Origin: Sphingomonas mucosissima
GTDB taxonomy: Bacteria; Pseudomonadota; Alphaproteobacteria; Sphingomonadales; Sphingomonadaceae
Direction of reading: 5' to 3'
Length of the DNA stretch: 64,000 nucleotides
Assembly (NCBI RefSeq): GCF_002197665.1
Contig: NZ_NBBJ01000001.1
Coordinates: forward strand, 124,001 to 188,000
Part shown: positions 27,056-35,058 of the stretch, one piece after another
Position numbering within the stretch: the stretch's first letter is position 1
Layout of the letters: the number at the start of each line of letters is the position of its first letter
The notes under the pieces: generated by a model
The model's database searches: none
Told to the model about the DNA's origin: nothing
What the model saw: only the letters and a program-made list of their open reading frames with translations
Position numbers and translations under genes: made by a program

Positions 27056-27433
27056 TTAGCGCAATTCCTCAAATTCCCCGACCTCGAACATGCGATCCAC
27101 TTCCATCACGAGATCGCGCAAGTGGAATGGCTTGGAGAGCACGCGTGCCTGCGGCATCGCCTTGCCCGCCTTCAACGTTACCGCGGCAAAGCCGGTGATG
27201 AACATGACGCGCAGCTTCGGGCGCAGTTCGCCAGCACGCTGCGCAAGCTCGATGCCGTCCATTTCGGGCATGACAATGTCGGTGAGCAGAAGATCAAACT
27301 CTTCTTCTTCGATAAGCGGCAGCGCGGCCGTCCCGCGGTCAACGGCGGTCACCGCATAGCCGGACTTCTCCAGCGCGCGCGCGAGATATTCGCGCATCAC
27401 CTGGTCGTCCTCTGCCAGCAAGATTCGGATCAT
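27056..27433 (-). CDS. cpdR: CpdR-type single-domain response regulator
   Basis: A 125-residue receiver-only response regulator. Acidic pocket Asp9-Asp10, phosphoacceptor Asp52 in LLLTDIVMPEMDG, Thr80 and Lys101 in VLSKPF are all present. Sequence and length match CpdR, which in Caulobacter is phosphorylated through CckA-ChpT and, when unphosphorylated, primes ClpXP for degradation of CtrA and other substrates. The real start is MIRILLAEDD at 27433; a longer frame reading into the divergent gene is spurious. Unlike Caulobacter CpdR, which ends in two alanines needed for its own turnover, this protein ends EFEELR. Confidence 0.92.
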   Translation of the reverse strand: MIRILLAEDDQVMREYLARALEKSGYAVTAVDRGTAALPLIEEEEFDLLLTDIVMPEMDGIELAQRAGELRPKLRVMFITGFAAVTLKAGKAMPQARVLSKPFHLRDLVMEVDRMFEVGEFEELR

Positions 27434-27553
27434 TCGTGGGTCCTTGCGATCAGCCGCCAGCATATGCGGAAATCCTTTAACGTTTTCCAGCCGATGCCGG
27501 CGATTGCTGTATCTGATTGCGACAGGTGGACTTACTTCATAGGCTGGTCGGCG

Positions 27554-28387
27554 ATGCAATCGTCCTTTGACCTGGTCGGCCAGGTGCCCCCCGCCAGCCC
27601 GGTGGTGCTTTCCGTGCCGCACGCGGGGCGCGATTATCCCGTGGGGCTGGAGGATGCTGCCCGGGTGCCGCTGGCGGCCCTGATGGTGCTGGAGGATCGG
27701 TTCGTCGATAGCGTGGCGCTGGCGGCGCGGCGGGGCGAGACGGCGATCATTCAGCACATCGCGCGGGCGTGGATCGACCTGAACCGTGCCGAGCATGATC
27801 GTGATCCGCGGTTGGACGATGGCGCGGCGGCGGGGCATCTCAGCGCCAAGGTCCGCAGTGGATTAGGCCTGGTGCCGCGCCGCACGAGCGGGTCGGGCGA
27901 GTTATGGCGAAGGCGACTGGGCGGGGACGAGGTGGTCGCCCGGATCGCGACCACGCATCGGCCATATCACGAGACCCTGAGCGCAACGCTACGCGCCGCC
28001 CATGCGCGGTTCGGGGTCGCCGTGCTGCTCGACGTGCATTCCATGCCGCCGATCGCAGGCAGCGGCGCCCGGATCGTGATCGGCGATCGGTTCGGGCGGT
28101 CTGCTGCACAGCGTTTCGTACGGCGGACGGAAGCGGTGATTGCGGCCGCGCAGGTCCCGTACAGCCTCAACGTACCCTATGCGGGCGGACATATCCTGGA
28201 GCGCCACAGCAGCCCGCGCCAGCACGTTCACGCCATTCAGCTGGAGCTTGACCGCTCGCTCTACCTGGACGAGCGCCTGGACCGGCCCGGCGCCGGGTTT
28301 GATCGGGTGGTCGCGCTGGTGCGGGAGATCATCGATGCGCTGGAGGAAGAAGCGCTCGATCAGCCAAGCGCACTCGCCGCGGAATAA
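27554..28387 (+). CDS. N-formylglutamate amidohydrolase family protein
   Basis: A 277-residue member of the N-formylglutamate amidohydrolase (FGase/HutG-like) family, which hydrolyses N-formyl-L-glutamate in histidine breakdown or related amides. Typical blocks are VVLSVPHAGRDYP near residue 16, VLEDRFVDSV, ARAWIDLNRAEHDRDPR near 78, VLLDVHSMPP near 158, and NVPYAGGHILERHSSP near 200. No other hut genes are adjacent. The start at 27554 (MQSSFDLVGQVPP) is the nearest family-like one; the stop codon overlaps the A tract that forms the 3' end of the minus-strand small RNA candidate. Confidence 0.9.
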   Translation: MQSSFDLVGQVPPASPVVLSVPHAGRDYPVGLEDAARVPLAALMVLEDRFVDSVALAARRGETAIIQHIARAWIDLNRAEHDRDPRLDDGAAAGHLSAKVRSGLGLVPRRTSGSGELWRRRLGGDEVVARIATTHRPYHETLSATLRAAHARFGVAVLLDVHSMPPIAGSGARIVIGDRFGRSAAQRFVRRTEAVIAAAQVPYSLNVPYAGGHILERHSSPRQHVHAIQLELDRSLYLDERLDRPGAGFDRVVALVREIIDALEEEALDQPSALAAE

Positions 28388-28417
28388 AAAAACCACCTCG
28401 GGCGAAGCCCGAGGTGG
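28386..28417 (-). terminator. Intrinsic terminator of the small RNA candidate
   Basis: A perfect 11-bp stem (CCACCTCGGGC with GCCCGAGGTGG, three-base loop) is followed on the minus strand by seven consecutive Ts. On the plus strand it is preceded by the A tract and followed by CCAAGG, so it is oriented for the minus strand and not for the amidohydrolase gene. Confidence 0.9.
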
Positions 28418-28492
28418 CCAAGGTTCAGGGAGGAGACACACCCGGAGGTGTGCCCATACGGCTCCGCGAAAGGGGGGAACACGGAAACCGTA
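28386..28492 (-). ncRNA. Candidate trans-acting small RNA with CU-rich loops
   Basis: On the minus strand a TTGAAA-type promoter lies at 28522-28527 and 28498-28503. It is followed by about 107 bases that fold into three hairpins with no reading frame: 28457-28492 (TACGG/CCGTA plus TCCG/CGGA, with a CCCCCC-containing loop), 28437-28452 (CACACC/GGTGTG) and the terminator hairpin 28393-28417. Between the last two is an unpaired CTCCTCCC (28428-28435), complementary to Shine-Dalgarno sequences. The layout recalls the CCUCCUCCC-motif small RNAs of alphaproteobacteria such as CcsR in Rhodobacter. Expression is not shown; I infer a regulatory RNA that blocks ribosome-binding sites. Confidence 0.65.
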
Positions 28493-28497
28493 CCTGC

Positions 28498-28527
28498 ATA
28501 ACGTAAGGCGCGGGCGAGAGGTTTCAA
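28498..28527 (-). promoter_or_regulatory. Sigma-70-type promoter of the small RNA candidate
   Basis: TTGAAA at 28522-28527 and CGTTAT at 28498-28503 are separated by 18 bases on the minus strand. Transcription would begin close to 28492, exactly at the base of the first hairpin. Confidence 0.5.
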
Positions 28528-28640
28528 CCGCTGGGCGAGAAAGCGAGATTTTTCGTCGGTGAGTGGTCGCGGTGAATGACGTCAGGTCGCGCCCCAGTTC
28601 ACGCCGCTCAGTTTTTCGACGAAGCGCCAGATGATCACCG

Positions 28641-28680
28641 CAAAAGAAAAGGCGCCACCCCGCGGTCACGGAATGGCGCC
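28641..28680 (-). terminator. Intrinsic terminator after the SapC gene
   Basis: GGCGCCA at 28651-28657 pairs with TGGCGCC at 28674-28680, with extra pairing inside the 16-base loop. The minus-strand product runs into TTTTCTTTTG. It follows the SapC stop codon by 26 bases and separates that transcript from the small RNA promoter. Confidence 0.85.
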
Positions 28681-28705
28681 TCTTGCGACGTGGATGAGAA
28701 GCCGG

Positions 28706-29476
28706 TCAGCCGAGCGTGGGCTGCGGCATCTTGCCCAACCGGACCTGCCGGGCGAACACTTCGCGCATCAGCGACAGCGAGAAAAGGTGCGCATAAAGCA
28801 GCGGGAGCATGCCGCTCTTGGTCATCTTGCGCAGCTGGTCGCCGCGCAGATCCTGCAGCTTTTCCTCGTTGATCATCTGGAAACCGCGATACACGAAAGG
28901 CTGATCATAGCCGTCGTGCTGAATCGAGACTTCGCCGTCCATCAGCAGCTCGGTTTCGCGGAGCTCGTTCATGAACTGCGCTGTGCGGGCACCGGCCTGC
29001 TCGAACTGCTCGTTGAAGGCGAGGATGTTCTTGGTCACTTCGCTCGGCTGGCCATTTTCAAACAGCGGCTGGCCTTCGTCGAACTGGCCGATCGTGTCCG
29101 AGGTGGGGTCGAAGCAGAGCGACAGCTCCTCCGCGTCAGGGCGCAGGCGGGCGAGCAGATAGGGATAGCGACGGATATAAGCCGGGACGTAGAAGGTATC
29201 GTCGATTAGCTTGCCATCGGCATCGACGAAGACGTTCACGCCCTCGTTCAGGCCCATCAGCGCGATCGGCACGGAATCGTCGCCGGCGGAGAAGACGATC
29301 GGCATATACCGCTGCACCAGCGCGAATTCGTCGATGGTCACCGGAATCGCATGCTGCGTCGCCAGGAAGGGCGCGGACTCGGCAGGACGGATCTTGTAAT
29401 CGGCGTGCATCTCGCTCGAAAGCGGCTCAAGGCCGTTGTAAAAAAGCGGAAGCTGCTGCTGCGGCGCGCTGGCCAT
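28706..29476 (-). CDS. SapC family protein
   Basis: A 256-residue member of the SapC family, named after a protein linked to the Campylobacter S-layer locus but of unknown activity. From the start MASAPQQQLPLFYNGLEPLSSEMH at 29476, typical blocks are IPVTIDEFALVQRYMPIVFSAGDDSVPIALMGL, YVPAYIRRYPYLLA and GQPSEVTKNILAFNEQFEQAG. There is no signal peptide, so it is probably cytoplasmic. SapC genes in sphingomonads often lie near TonB receptors or tryptophan halogenases; here they are absent, and the gene stands alone with its own terminator. Confidence 0.88.
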   Translation of the reverse strand: MASAPQQQLPLFYNGLEPLSSEMHADYKIRPAESAPFLATQHAIPVTIDEFALVQRYMPIVFSAGDDSVPIALMGLNEGVNVFVDADGKLIDDTFYVPAYIRRYPYLLARLRPDAEELSLCFDPTSDTIGQFDEGQPLFENGQPSEVTKNILAFNEQFEQAGARTAQFMNELRETELLMDGEVSIQHDGYDQPFVYRGFQMINEEKLQDLRGDQLRKMTKSGMLPLLYAHLFSLSLMREVFARQVRLGKMPQPTLG

Positions 29477-29531
29477 CAAATCTCTCCAGATACGGACACG
29501 GAGCGGCGCCGGCCGCCCGAACCCGCGCGCA

Positions 29532-30980
29532 CTATTCGCCTGCGCCGCTTGGCGCAAGCGTGACGAGCTTGCCGGGATTGAAGATGCCGGCCGGATCGAG
29601 CGCCCGCTTGATCGCGCGCAGTGCCGCCATGCGCGGCGGGGGCGACAGGCGTTCCAACTCGTGCAGCTTCATTTGGCCGATGCCATGCTCGGCAGAGATC
29701 GAGCCGCCGGCAGCGACCACCAGATCATCGACAAAGCGGGTAACCGCCGGCGCTTCCTCGGCAAGCCAGCGGCGACGGTCTGCCCCGGCCGGCGCGCGAA
29801 CGTGGAAGTGGACGTTGCCGTCGCCAAGGTGGCCAAAGCCGCTGGCCCGGGTGCCGGGGAAGCGGGCGTCGCATGCGGCCGCCGCCTCGATGAGAAAGCG
29901 CGGCATCGCCTCCACGGGCACGGAGATGTCGTGTTGCGCCGCCGGGCCGGTGGCGCGCTCGGCATCGGAGATCGAATCGCGGATGCGCCAAAAGGCTTCG
30001 GCCTGCGCCTCGTTAGCGGCGACTGTGGCATCGGTGACGATGCCGTCCGCCATCGCCGCCCCCAGAACTTCCTCGACGAAGGCGGCGGGCGGCGGGGCGG
30101 CGGGGTCGCTGGTGACGGCTTCCACCAGCACGTGCCAGGGATGCACACCCGCCAGCGGTGGTCGGGTGCCTGGGATATGGGTCAGCACCGCATGGAGCGA
30201 TTCGGCGGGCAGCAGTTCGAAGCTCTCCACCGCATTCCCCGCAGCTTCAAACCGGCGCAGGAGGCGCATTGCCGCGTCGGGCGTGGCGAGGCCGATCCAT
30301 GCGACGGCGCGGGCTTGGATCGCCGGCGCCAACCGCAGCGTGGCAGCGGTGATGATCCCCAGCGTGCCCTCCGCGCCGATCAGCAACTGGTTCAGATCAT
30401 AGCCGCGATTGTCCTTCTTCAGCGCAGCAAGCCCTTCATACAGACTGCCATCTGCGAGCACTGCCTCCACGCCGGCGACCAGGCCGCGCATCGTGCCCCA
30501 TCGCAATACCTGCGTTCCGCCGGCGTTGGTGGAAACCAGCCCGCCAATTGTGGCGGAGCCTCGGCTGCCCAAGGTGAGGGGGAAGCGCCGCGCGTGGCTA
30601 GCCGCCGCATCGTGCAGGTCGGCGAGGATGACGCCGGCTTCCGCCACCGCCAAGCCTCCATCGCCGTCGATCGAGCGAATCCGGTTGAGCCGGCGAAGCG
30701 AGAGAATGACCGCCTCGCCCGAGGCCGGCGGCGTGGCGCCGCCGACCATAGAGGTGTTCCCGCCCTGCGGCACGAGCGGCACGCCCTCCCGCGCCGCCGC
30801 CGCCACGATCGCCTGTATCTCCATCACCGTGCCGGGCTCGAAGAGGATCGGGGCAACGCCATGCCAGCGGTCGCGCCAATCCGTTTCCCATGGCGCGATG
30901 ACGCTGCGATCAGTGAGGATCGCGCGGGAAGGAAGCGCCGGCACAAGCGTGTCCAGCAGGCGGAGCTGTTGCGGAGTCAT
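29532..30980 (-). CDS. FAD-binding oxidoreductase, D-2-hydroxyglutarate/D-lactate dehydrogenase type
   Basis: A 482-residue flavoprotein of the GlcD/D-2-hydroxyacid dehydrogenase family. The FAD-binding PCMH domain shows PQGGNTSMVGGATPP near residue 88 and the flavin-contacting GTQVLRWG and LIGAEGTLGIIT. The C-terminal domain has FGHLGDGNVHFHVR, whose histidines bind the active-site metal, and AEHGIGQMK. Closest in layout to D-2-hydroxyglutarate dehydrogenase, which in bacteria often recycles the by-product of SerA. The start MTPQQLRL at 30980 is chosen; a longer in-frame reading overlaps the divergent gene and is not family-like. Confidence 0.9.
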   Translation of the reverse strand: MTPQQLRLLDTLVPALPSRAILTDRSVIAPWETDWRDRWHGVAPILFEPGTVMEIQAIVAAAAREGVPLVPQGGNTSMVGGATPPASGEAVILSLRRLNRIRSIDGDGGLAVAEAGVILADLHDAAASHARRFPLTLGSRGSATIGGLVSTNAGGTQVLRWGTMRGLVAGVEAVLADGSLYEGLAALKKDNRGYDLNQLLIGAEGTLGIITAATLRLAPAIQARAVAWIGLATPDAAMRLLRRFEAAGNAVESFELLPAESLHAVLTHIPGTRPPLAGVHPWHVLVEAVTSDPAAPPPAAFVEEVLGAAMADGIVTDATVAANEAQAEAFWRIRDSISDAERATGPAAQHDISVPVEAMPRFLIEAAAACDARFPGTRASGFGHLGDGNVHFHVRAPAGADRRRWLAEEAPAVTRFVDDLVVAAGGSISAEHGIGQMKLHELERLSPPPRMAALRAIKRALDPAGIFNPGKLVTLAPSGAGE

Positions 30981-31046
30981 TGCCCCATGATTGCCGCAAT
31001 TCATCCGACGTTCAAACTGTTCGGGGCAGCGCGTGCCCCTTCGACG

Positions 31047-31490
31047 ATGCAGATACGCACCCGCCCGATCCTGCCGCTGCTGCTTGCTGCGCCGCTGGCG
31101 ATCTCCGCCAGTGAGCCGGAGGTCCGCTATGCCCAGATGTCCGTGCGCGAGCGGATCGTGATCCGGATACCCCGACTGCCGACCGTGTCGCGTCGCCATC
31201 AAGAGGCGCCGATCGAGTGGGATGAGAAAAAGGCGCCGAAGTGCGTGCCTGCCAACGTGCTTGCCAGCGCGATCATCTCTCCCGACGGGGACGTGGATCT
31301 GATCGCCACCGACGGCCGGCGGCTCCGCGCGAAGCTGGACGATGATTGTCCCACACTGAACTTCTACAGCGGGTTCTACGTCAAGCGCAGCAAGGACGGC
31401 ATGGTGTGTGCCCGGCGTGACGCGTTGCGCACGCGTTCGGGCGGGTTGTGCGAAATTGCCCGTTTTCGCACCCTTGTTGAGAAGAAATAG
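31047..31490 (+). CDS. Exported hypothetical protein
   Basis: Not recognised. From the ATG at 31047 the 147-residue product begins with a signal peptide (MQIRTRPILPLLLAAPLAISA). The mature part contains MSVRERIVIRIPRL, KKAPKCVPANVLASAIISPDGDVDLI and three further cysteines (DDDCPTLNFYSGFYV, MVCARRD and GLCEIARF), giving four cysteines that may form disulfides in the periplasm. An upstream ATG at 30987 would hide the signal peptide behind 20 residues and is less likely. The gene is divergent from the FAD oxidoreductase. Confidence 0.7.
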   Translation: MQIRTRPILPLLLAAPLAISASEPEVRYAQMSVRERIVIRIPRLPTVSRRHQEAPIEWDEKKAPKCVPANVLASAIISPDGDVDLIATDGRRLRAKLDDDCPTLNFYSGFYVKRSKDGMVCARRDALRTRSGGLCEIARFRTLVEKK

Positions 31491-31598
31491 GCGCAAAAAG
31501 GGGCTGCCGGCGCCGTTTACCTTGACAATCGGGGCGCAATCGCGTCTCGCCCAGCGGGTAAAAGGGCCGCATCGGCGCGCCTTCTTTTCAGGATTGCC

Positions 31599-33011
31599 AT
31601 GAGCTTCGCCGACCTCGGCCTTTCAGAAGAACTGCTCCGCGCCGTTGGCGACACCGGCTATACGGACCCGACGCCGATCCAGGCTTCGGCCATCCCCAGC
31701 GTGCTGATGATGCGCGACATCATCGGTGTTGCACAGACGGGGACCGGCAAGACGGCATCGTTCGTGCTGCCGATGATCGACATCCTGGCGCATGGCCGTG
31801 CCCGCGCGCTGATGCCGCGCAGCCTGATCCTGGAGCCGACGCGCGAACTGGCCGCGCAGGTCGCCGAGAATTTCGAGATCTACGGCAAGTATCACAAGCT
31901 ATCGATGGCGCTGCTGATCGGCGGCGTTCAAATGGGCGATCAGGTGAAGGCGCTGGAAAAGGGCGTCGATGTCCTGATCGCGACGCCGGGCCGGCTGATG
32001 GACTTGTTCGGCCGCGGCAAGATCCTGCTCAACGGTTGCAGCATGCTCGTGATCGACGAGGCGGACCGGATGCTCGATATGGGGTTCATCCCTGACATCG
32101 AGGAAATCTGCACCAAGCTGCCCAAGCAGCGGCAGACGCTGCTTTTCTCGGCCACCATGCCGCCGCCGATCAAGAAGCTGGCGGACAAGTTTCTTTCCAA
32201 TCCGAAGACGATCGAGGTGGCGCGGCCCGCCACCACCAACATCAACATCGCTCAATGGGTGGTGCCGGTAAAGGCGCAGGCCTTTGAGAAGCGCCAGATC
32301 CTGCGTCAGTTGCTGCGCGAAGAAGCGGTCAGCACCGCGATCATCTTCTGCAACCGCAAGACCACGGTGCGCGAACTCAACAAGAGCTTGAAGCAGCACG
32401 GCTTCGCGGCGGGCGAAATCCATGGCGACATGGAGCAGCCTGCCCGGATCGCCGAGCTTGACCGGTTTAAGAAGGGCGAGATCAACATTCTCGTCGCCTC
32501 CGACGTCGCGGCGCGCGGCCTGGACATCAAGGGCGTGAGCCACGTCTTCAACTTCGACGCGCCATGGCACCCGGACGATTACGTGCACCGCATCGGGCGC
32601 ACCGGGCGGGGCGGCGCGACCGGTATCGCCTATACGCTCGTTGCTCCGGACGACGCCGAGAATATCGATAATATCGAGAAGCTTACCGGCCAGAAGATCG
32701 AGCGTCGCCAAGTCACAGTGGCAGAGGAGCCCAAGCCCGAGCGCGCACGGCGTGCCAAACCCGATCCGGAGCCGGAAGCGGCGCCGAGCGGGGAGCGGGC
32801 ACCGCGGCGTAGCCGGGAGCGGCCCGCTGATCGTGAGCCGGAACGTCCTGCCGAGCGTGGTTCGGAGCGGCCGGCTGAGCGCGGCCGGGATCGGGATCGC
32901 AGCCGTGACACGGGCGAGTATCGCCGGCGCCGCGATCCTGTCGATGACGGCCCGGACGATGGCTGGAATGGACCGGTCCCTGCCTTCCTGAGCGTTTCCC
33001 TCGGCGGCTGA
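31599..33011 (+). CDS. DEAD-box RNA helicase (RhlE-like)
   Basis: A 470-residue ATP-dependent RNA helicase. The Q motif (DPTPIQASAIP), Walker A (AQTGTGKT), PTRELAAQ, DEAD at 153-156, SATMP, the ARGLDIKGVSHVFNFDAP block and HRIGRTGRGG are all intact. Sequence and domain order best fit the RhlE branch, involved in ribosome maturation and RNA decay. After about residue 375 comes a disordered tail rich in Arg, Glu, Asp and Pro with repeated ERPAER-type units, likely an RNA- or partner-binding arm. It ends with a short non-repetitive segment (GPVPAFLSVSLGG). The Nudix gene starts two bases after the stop. Confidence 0.93.
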   Translation: MSFADLGLSEELLRAVGDTGYTDPTPIQASAIPSVLMMRDIIGVAQTGTGKTASFVLPMIDILAHGRARALMPRSLILEPTRELAAQVAENFEIYGKYHKLSMALLIGGVQMGDQVKALEKGVDVLIATPGRLMDLFGRGKILLNGCSMLVIDEADRMLDMGFIPDIEEICTKLPKQRQTLLFSATMPPPIKKLADKFLSNPKTIEVARPATTNINIAQWVVPVKAQAFEKRQILRQLLREEAVSTAIIFCNRKTTVRELNKSLKQHGFAAGEIHGDMEQPARIAELDRFKKGEINILVASDVAARGLDIKGVSHVFNFDAPWHPDDYVHRIGRTGRGGATGIAYTLVAPDDAENIDNIEKLTGQKIERRQVTVAEEPKPERARRAKPDPEPEAAPSGERAPRRSRERPADREPERPAERGSERPAERGRDRDRSRDTGEYRRRRDPVDDGPDDGWNGPVPAFLSVSLGG

Positions 33012-33013
33012 CG

Positions 33014-33484
33014 ATGGTGGCCTGGCGCTATCGAGTCGCCGGGCAGGCCATGCGGCTATATTGGAAGATCGTGAAACCGCGCACCTTTGGCGTGCGGGCG
33101 CTTCTGGTTGACCCAGCGAGGCGGATCGCACTGGTGCGGCATCACTATGTCGCGGGCTGGTATCTGCCCGGCGGCGGGGTCGACAAAGGCGAAAGCGCCG
33201 AGGCGGCGGTCCGGCGCGAGTTGATGGAGGAGGTGGGGCTCACCAACGCGGTGCTGCGCGGCCTCCACGGCGTGTTCCACAACCGGGTGGAGAGCAAGGA
33301 CGATCACGTAGTGGTGTTCGTCTGCGAGGTTTCCGATCCAGGCTCGCTCGTCATTGCCGATCCGCGCGAGATCGCCGAGCTGGGGTGGTTCGCTTCCGAC
33401 GAACTGCCAAGCGCCACCTCCCCTGCAACCCGCCGCCGGATTGCAGAATATGCCGATGGTGTGCAGGGCTGGGGCAGCTGGTAG
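33014..33484 (+). CDS. Nudix hydrolase
   Basis: A 156-residue Nudix pyrophosphohydrolase. The Nudix box is complete: Gly54, Glu60, Arg68-Glu69, Glu72-Glu73 and Gly75 fit GX5EX7REUXEEXGU. Substrates of the family are nucleoside diphosphates linked to other groups; the specific one is not predictable. It begins two bases after the RNA helicase stop, so the two are almost certainly co-transcribed, suggesting a link to RNA or nucleotide metabolism. Confidence 0.92.
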   Translation: MVAWRYRVAGQAMRLYWKIVKPRTFGVRALLVDPARRIALVRHHYVAGWYLPGGGVDKGESAEAAVRRELMEEVGLTNAVLRGLHGVFHNRVESKDDHVVVFVCEVSDPGSLVIADPREIAELGWFASDELPSATSPATRRRIAEYADGVQGWGSW

Positions 33485-33532
33485 CGGGAACGCGCGCCAC
33501 AGCCCGCGTAGGCATGGGTGGCGTGCGGCCCG

Positions 33533-34336
33533 TCACCACAAGCGGACGCGGCGTTTTCTCGTGGTTTCAACCACCTCCTGCGTGTCCGCCTCCACCTCCC
33601 AGCTGTGGTTTTCGACGATCCACGATTGCACCGGGCGACCGCGGCCATCGCGTGAGGGCTGGAAGCGGAACCGCTCCTTGATCAGGCGACAGGTGATGTC
33701 GTCGACCGCGGCATTGCCGCTTGAACGGGTGACCTGGCAGGTGGGCACTCGGCCGTTGACGGCCACCAAGTAGCGGACGCCCACGGTGCCGTTGAAGCCG
33801 GTGACGAACAGCGCTTCGGGAAGATCGGATGTACTCATGCGGCCGCGCACAAATTGAGGACCCGCTTCGTCGCCATCACCGCCGCCGCCGTCTCCATCGC
33901 CGCTGCCGCCGCTGCCGAAGCCGCTGCCAAAGCCCCCTGCGCCCGTTCCGGGGCCGCGTACCGCCGCCGAACCGGAGGTTGGATCGTGCGCGATGTACGG
34001 CTTTGGGGCGGTGATCACGGGCGGGGGCGTAGGCGGCAGGATTACCACCGGCGGAGGCGCCGCAACTTCGGTTGCGCGGCTGCGGATGTTGCGGGCCGAT
34101 GCTTCACCCTCGGTACGGCTTTTGGCGGCGCGCTGTTCCGGCATGGGAGGCGGCGGCGGGGGTGGCGGGGGTTCGACGGCGAAGAGCTTGATCGTGTCCT
34201 GCACGCTCCGTGGAAAGGGAACGCTGAGGCCTATAATCAGGGCGTAGCCGAGGAGCGCCGGCAGGGCGAGCGCCGCCGCTGCCGAGAGCAGGCGTTCGCG
34301 CGTCCAACGGGTGCCGGAGTTCGCAGCATAGGCCAT
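33533..34336 (-). CDS. TonB-like energy transducer
   Basis: A 267-residue TonB-type protein. A single N-terminal helix (about 15-38, LLSAAAALALPALLGYALIIGL) anchors it in the inner membrane. A proline-rich periplasmic segment follows (EPPPPPPPPPMPEQR near 55, PPTPPP near 100), then a Gly/Asp-rich linker. The C-terminal TonB domain is at about 170-255 (TGFNGTVGVRYLVAVNGRV, TCRLIKERFRFQPSRD). It would pass proton-motive energy to outer-membrane receptors. No exbB, exbD or receptor gene is adjacent. The polyglycine linker is unusually long. Confidence 0.85.
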   Translation of the reverse strand: MAYAANSGTRWTRERLLSAAAALALPALLGYALIIGLSVPFPRSVQDTIKLFAVEPPPPPPPPPMPEQRAAKSRTEGEASARNIRSRATEVAAPPPVVILPPTPPPVITAPKPYIAHDPTSGSAAVRGPGTGAGGFGSGFGSGGSGDGDGGGGDGDEAGPQFVRGRMSTSDLPEALFVTGFNGTVGVRYLVAVNGRVPTCQVTRSSGNAAVDDITCRLIKERFRFQPSRDGRGRPVQSWIVENHSWEVEADTQEVVETTRKRRVRLW

Positions 34337-34408
34337 CGGCGCCTAAACGCATGAAAAGGCTGAACGGCTGCTGGCCGGCGCGCGGGCACGGCGACCTTGG
34401 GAGCCGAA

Positions 34409-35023
34409 TTAGCTGCCAGCGCTGGCGATCAGCGCGTCATCGATCTCGCGGGCGCGCACCGCTGCGGGGCGACCGGTGATGCGGGCGAGATACACGTCGA
34501 AGTCCTCAGATTGCGGAAGTGCGCCGAATTGCAGACCCCACGAGATGTGGCTGCCAACATAGACGTCCGCTGCCGTGAACCGATCACCCGCGATGTAAGT
34601 GCTTGCCGTCACGGCGCTTTTCAGCGCTGTGACAACGCGGTCGAGGCTGCCGTAGCCGACCATGCCCTGCTGCTCGGCGGTGGGGTCGACGCCGAGCGAG
34701 CGATTGGTGGTGGCGGCCTCCAAGGGGCCGGCGGCGAAGAACATCCAGCGGTAATCGGCCGCACGCTCCGCTGCCGTGGGGGCGAGGCCTGCTTGCGGGA
34801 ACGCCTCTGCAATATAGGCGATGATCGCGCCCGTTTCCGTGACGACCTGGCCATTGTGGACGATCGTCGGGACCTTGGCCATCGGATTGGCGGCGAGGAA
34901 TTCATCGGGCTTGGCCGTCCAATCGACCAGCCGCGTTTCGTACGGCGCCGCGATTTCCTCCAGCATCCAGCGTGCAATTCGGCCGCGGGACATGGGGTTG
35001 GTGTAGAAGATCAGGTCCCTCAT
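34409..35023 (-). CDS. Glutathione S-transferase family protein
   Basis: A 204-residue GST-fold protein. The N-terminal thioredoxin-like domain starts MRDLIFYTNPMSRGRIARWMLEE, with a serine in the position typical of beta/theta-like active sites. It contains the cis-proline segment AKVPTIVHNG and the glutathione-contacting TETGAIIAYIAE. The C-terminal helical domain contains FTAADVYVGSHISW. It may detoxify or isomerise an aromatic or halogenated compound, but the substrate is not evident. The start at 35023 matches family starts. Confidence 0.9.
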   Translation of the reverse strand: MRDLIFYTNPMSRGRIARWMLEEIAAPYETRLVDWTAKPDEFLAANPMAKVPTIVHNGQVVTETGAIIAYIAEAFPQAGLAPTAAERAADYRWMFFAAGPLEAATTNRSLGVDPTAEQQGMVGYGSLDRVVTALKSAVTASTYIAGDRFTAADVYVGSHISWGLQFGALPQSEDFDVYLARITGRPAAVRAREIDDALIASAGS

Positions 35024-35058
35024 GGCACGTTTCGGCCTTTCTCGCGCGACAATCGGCC

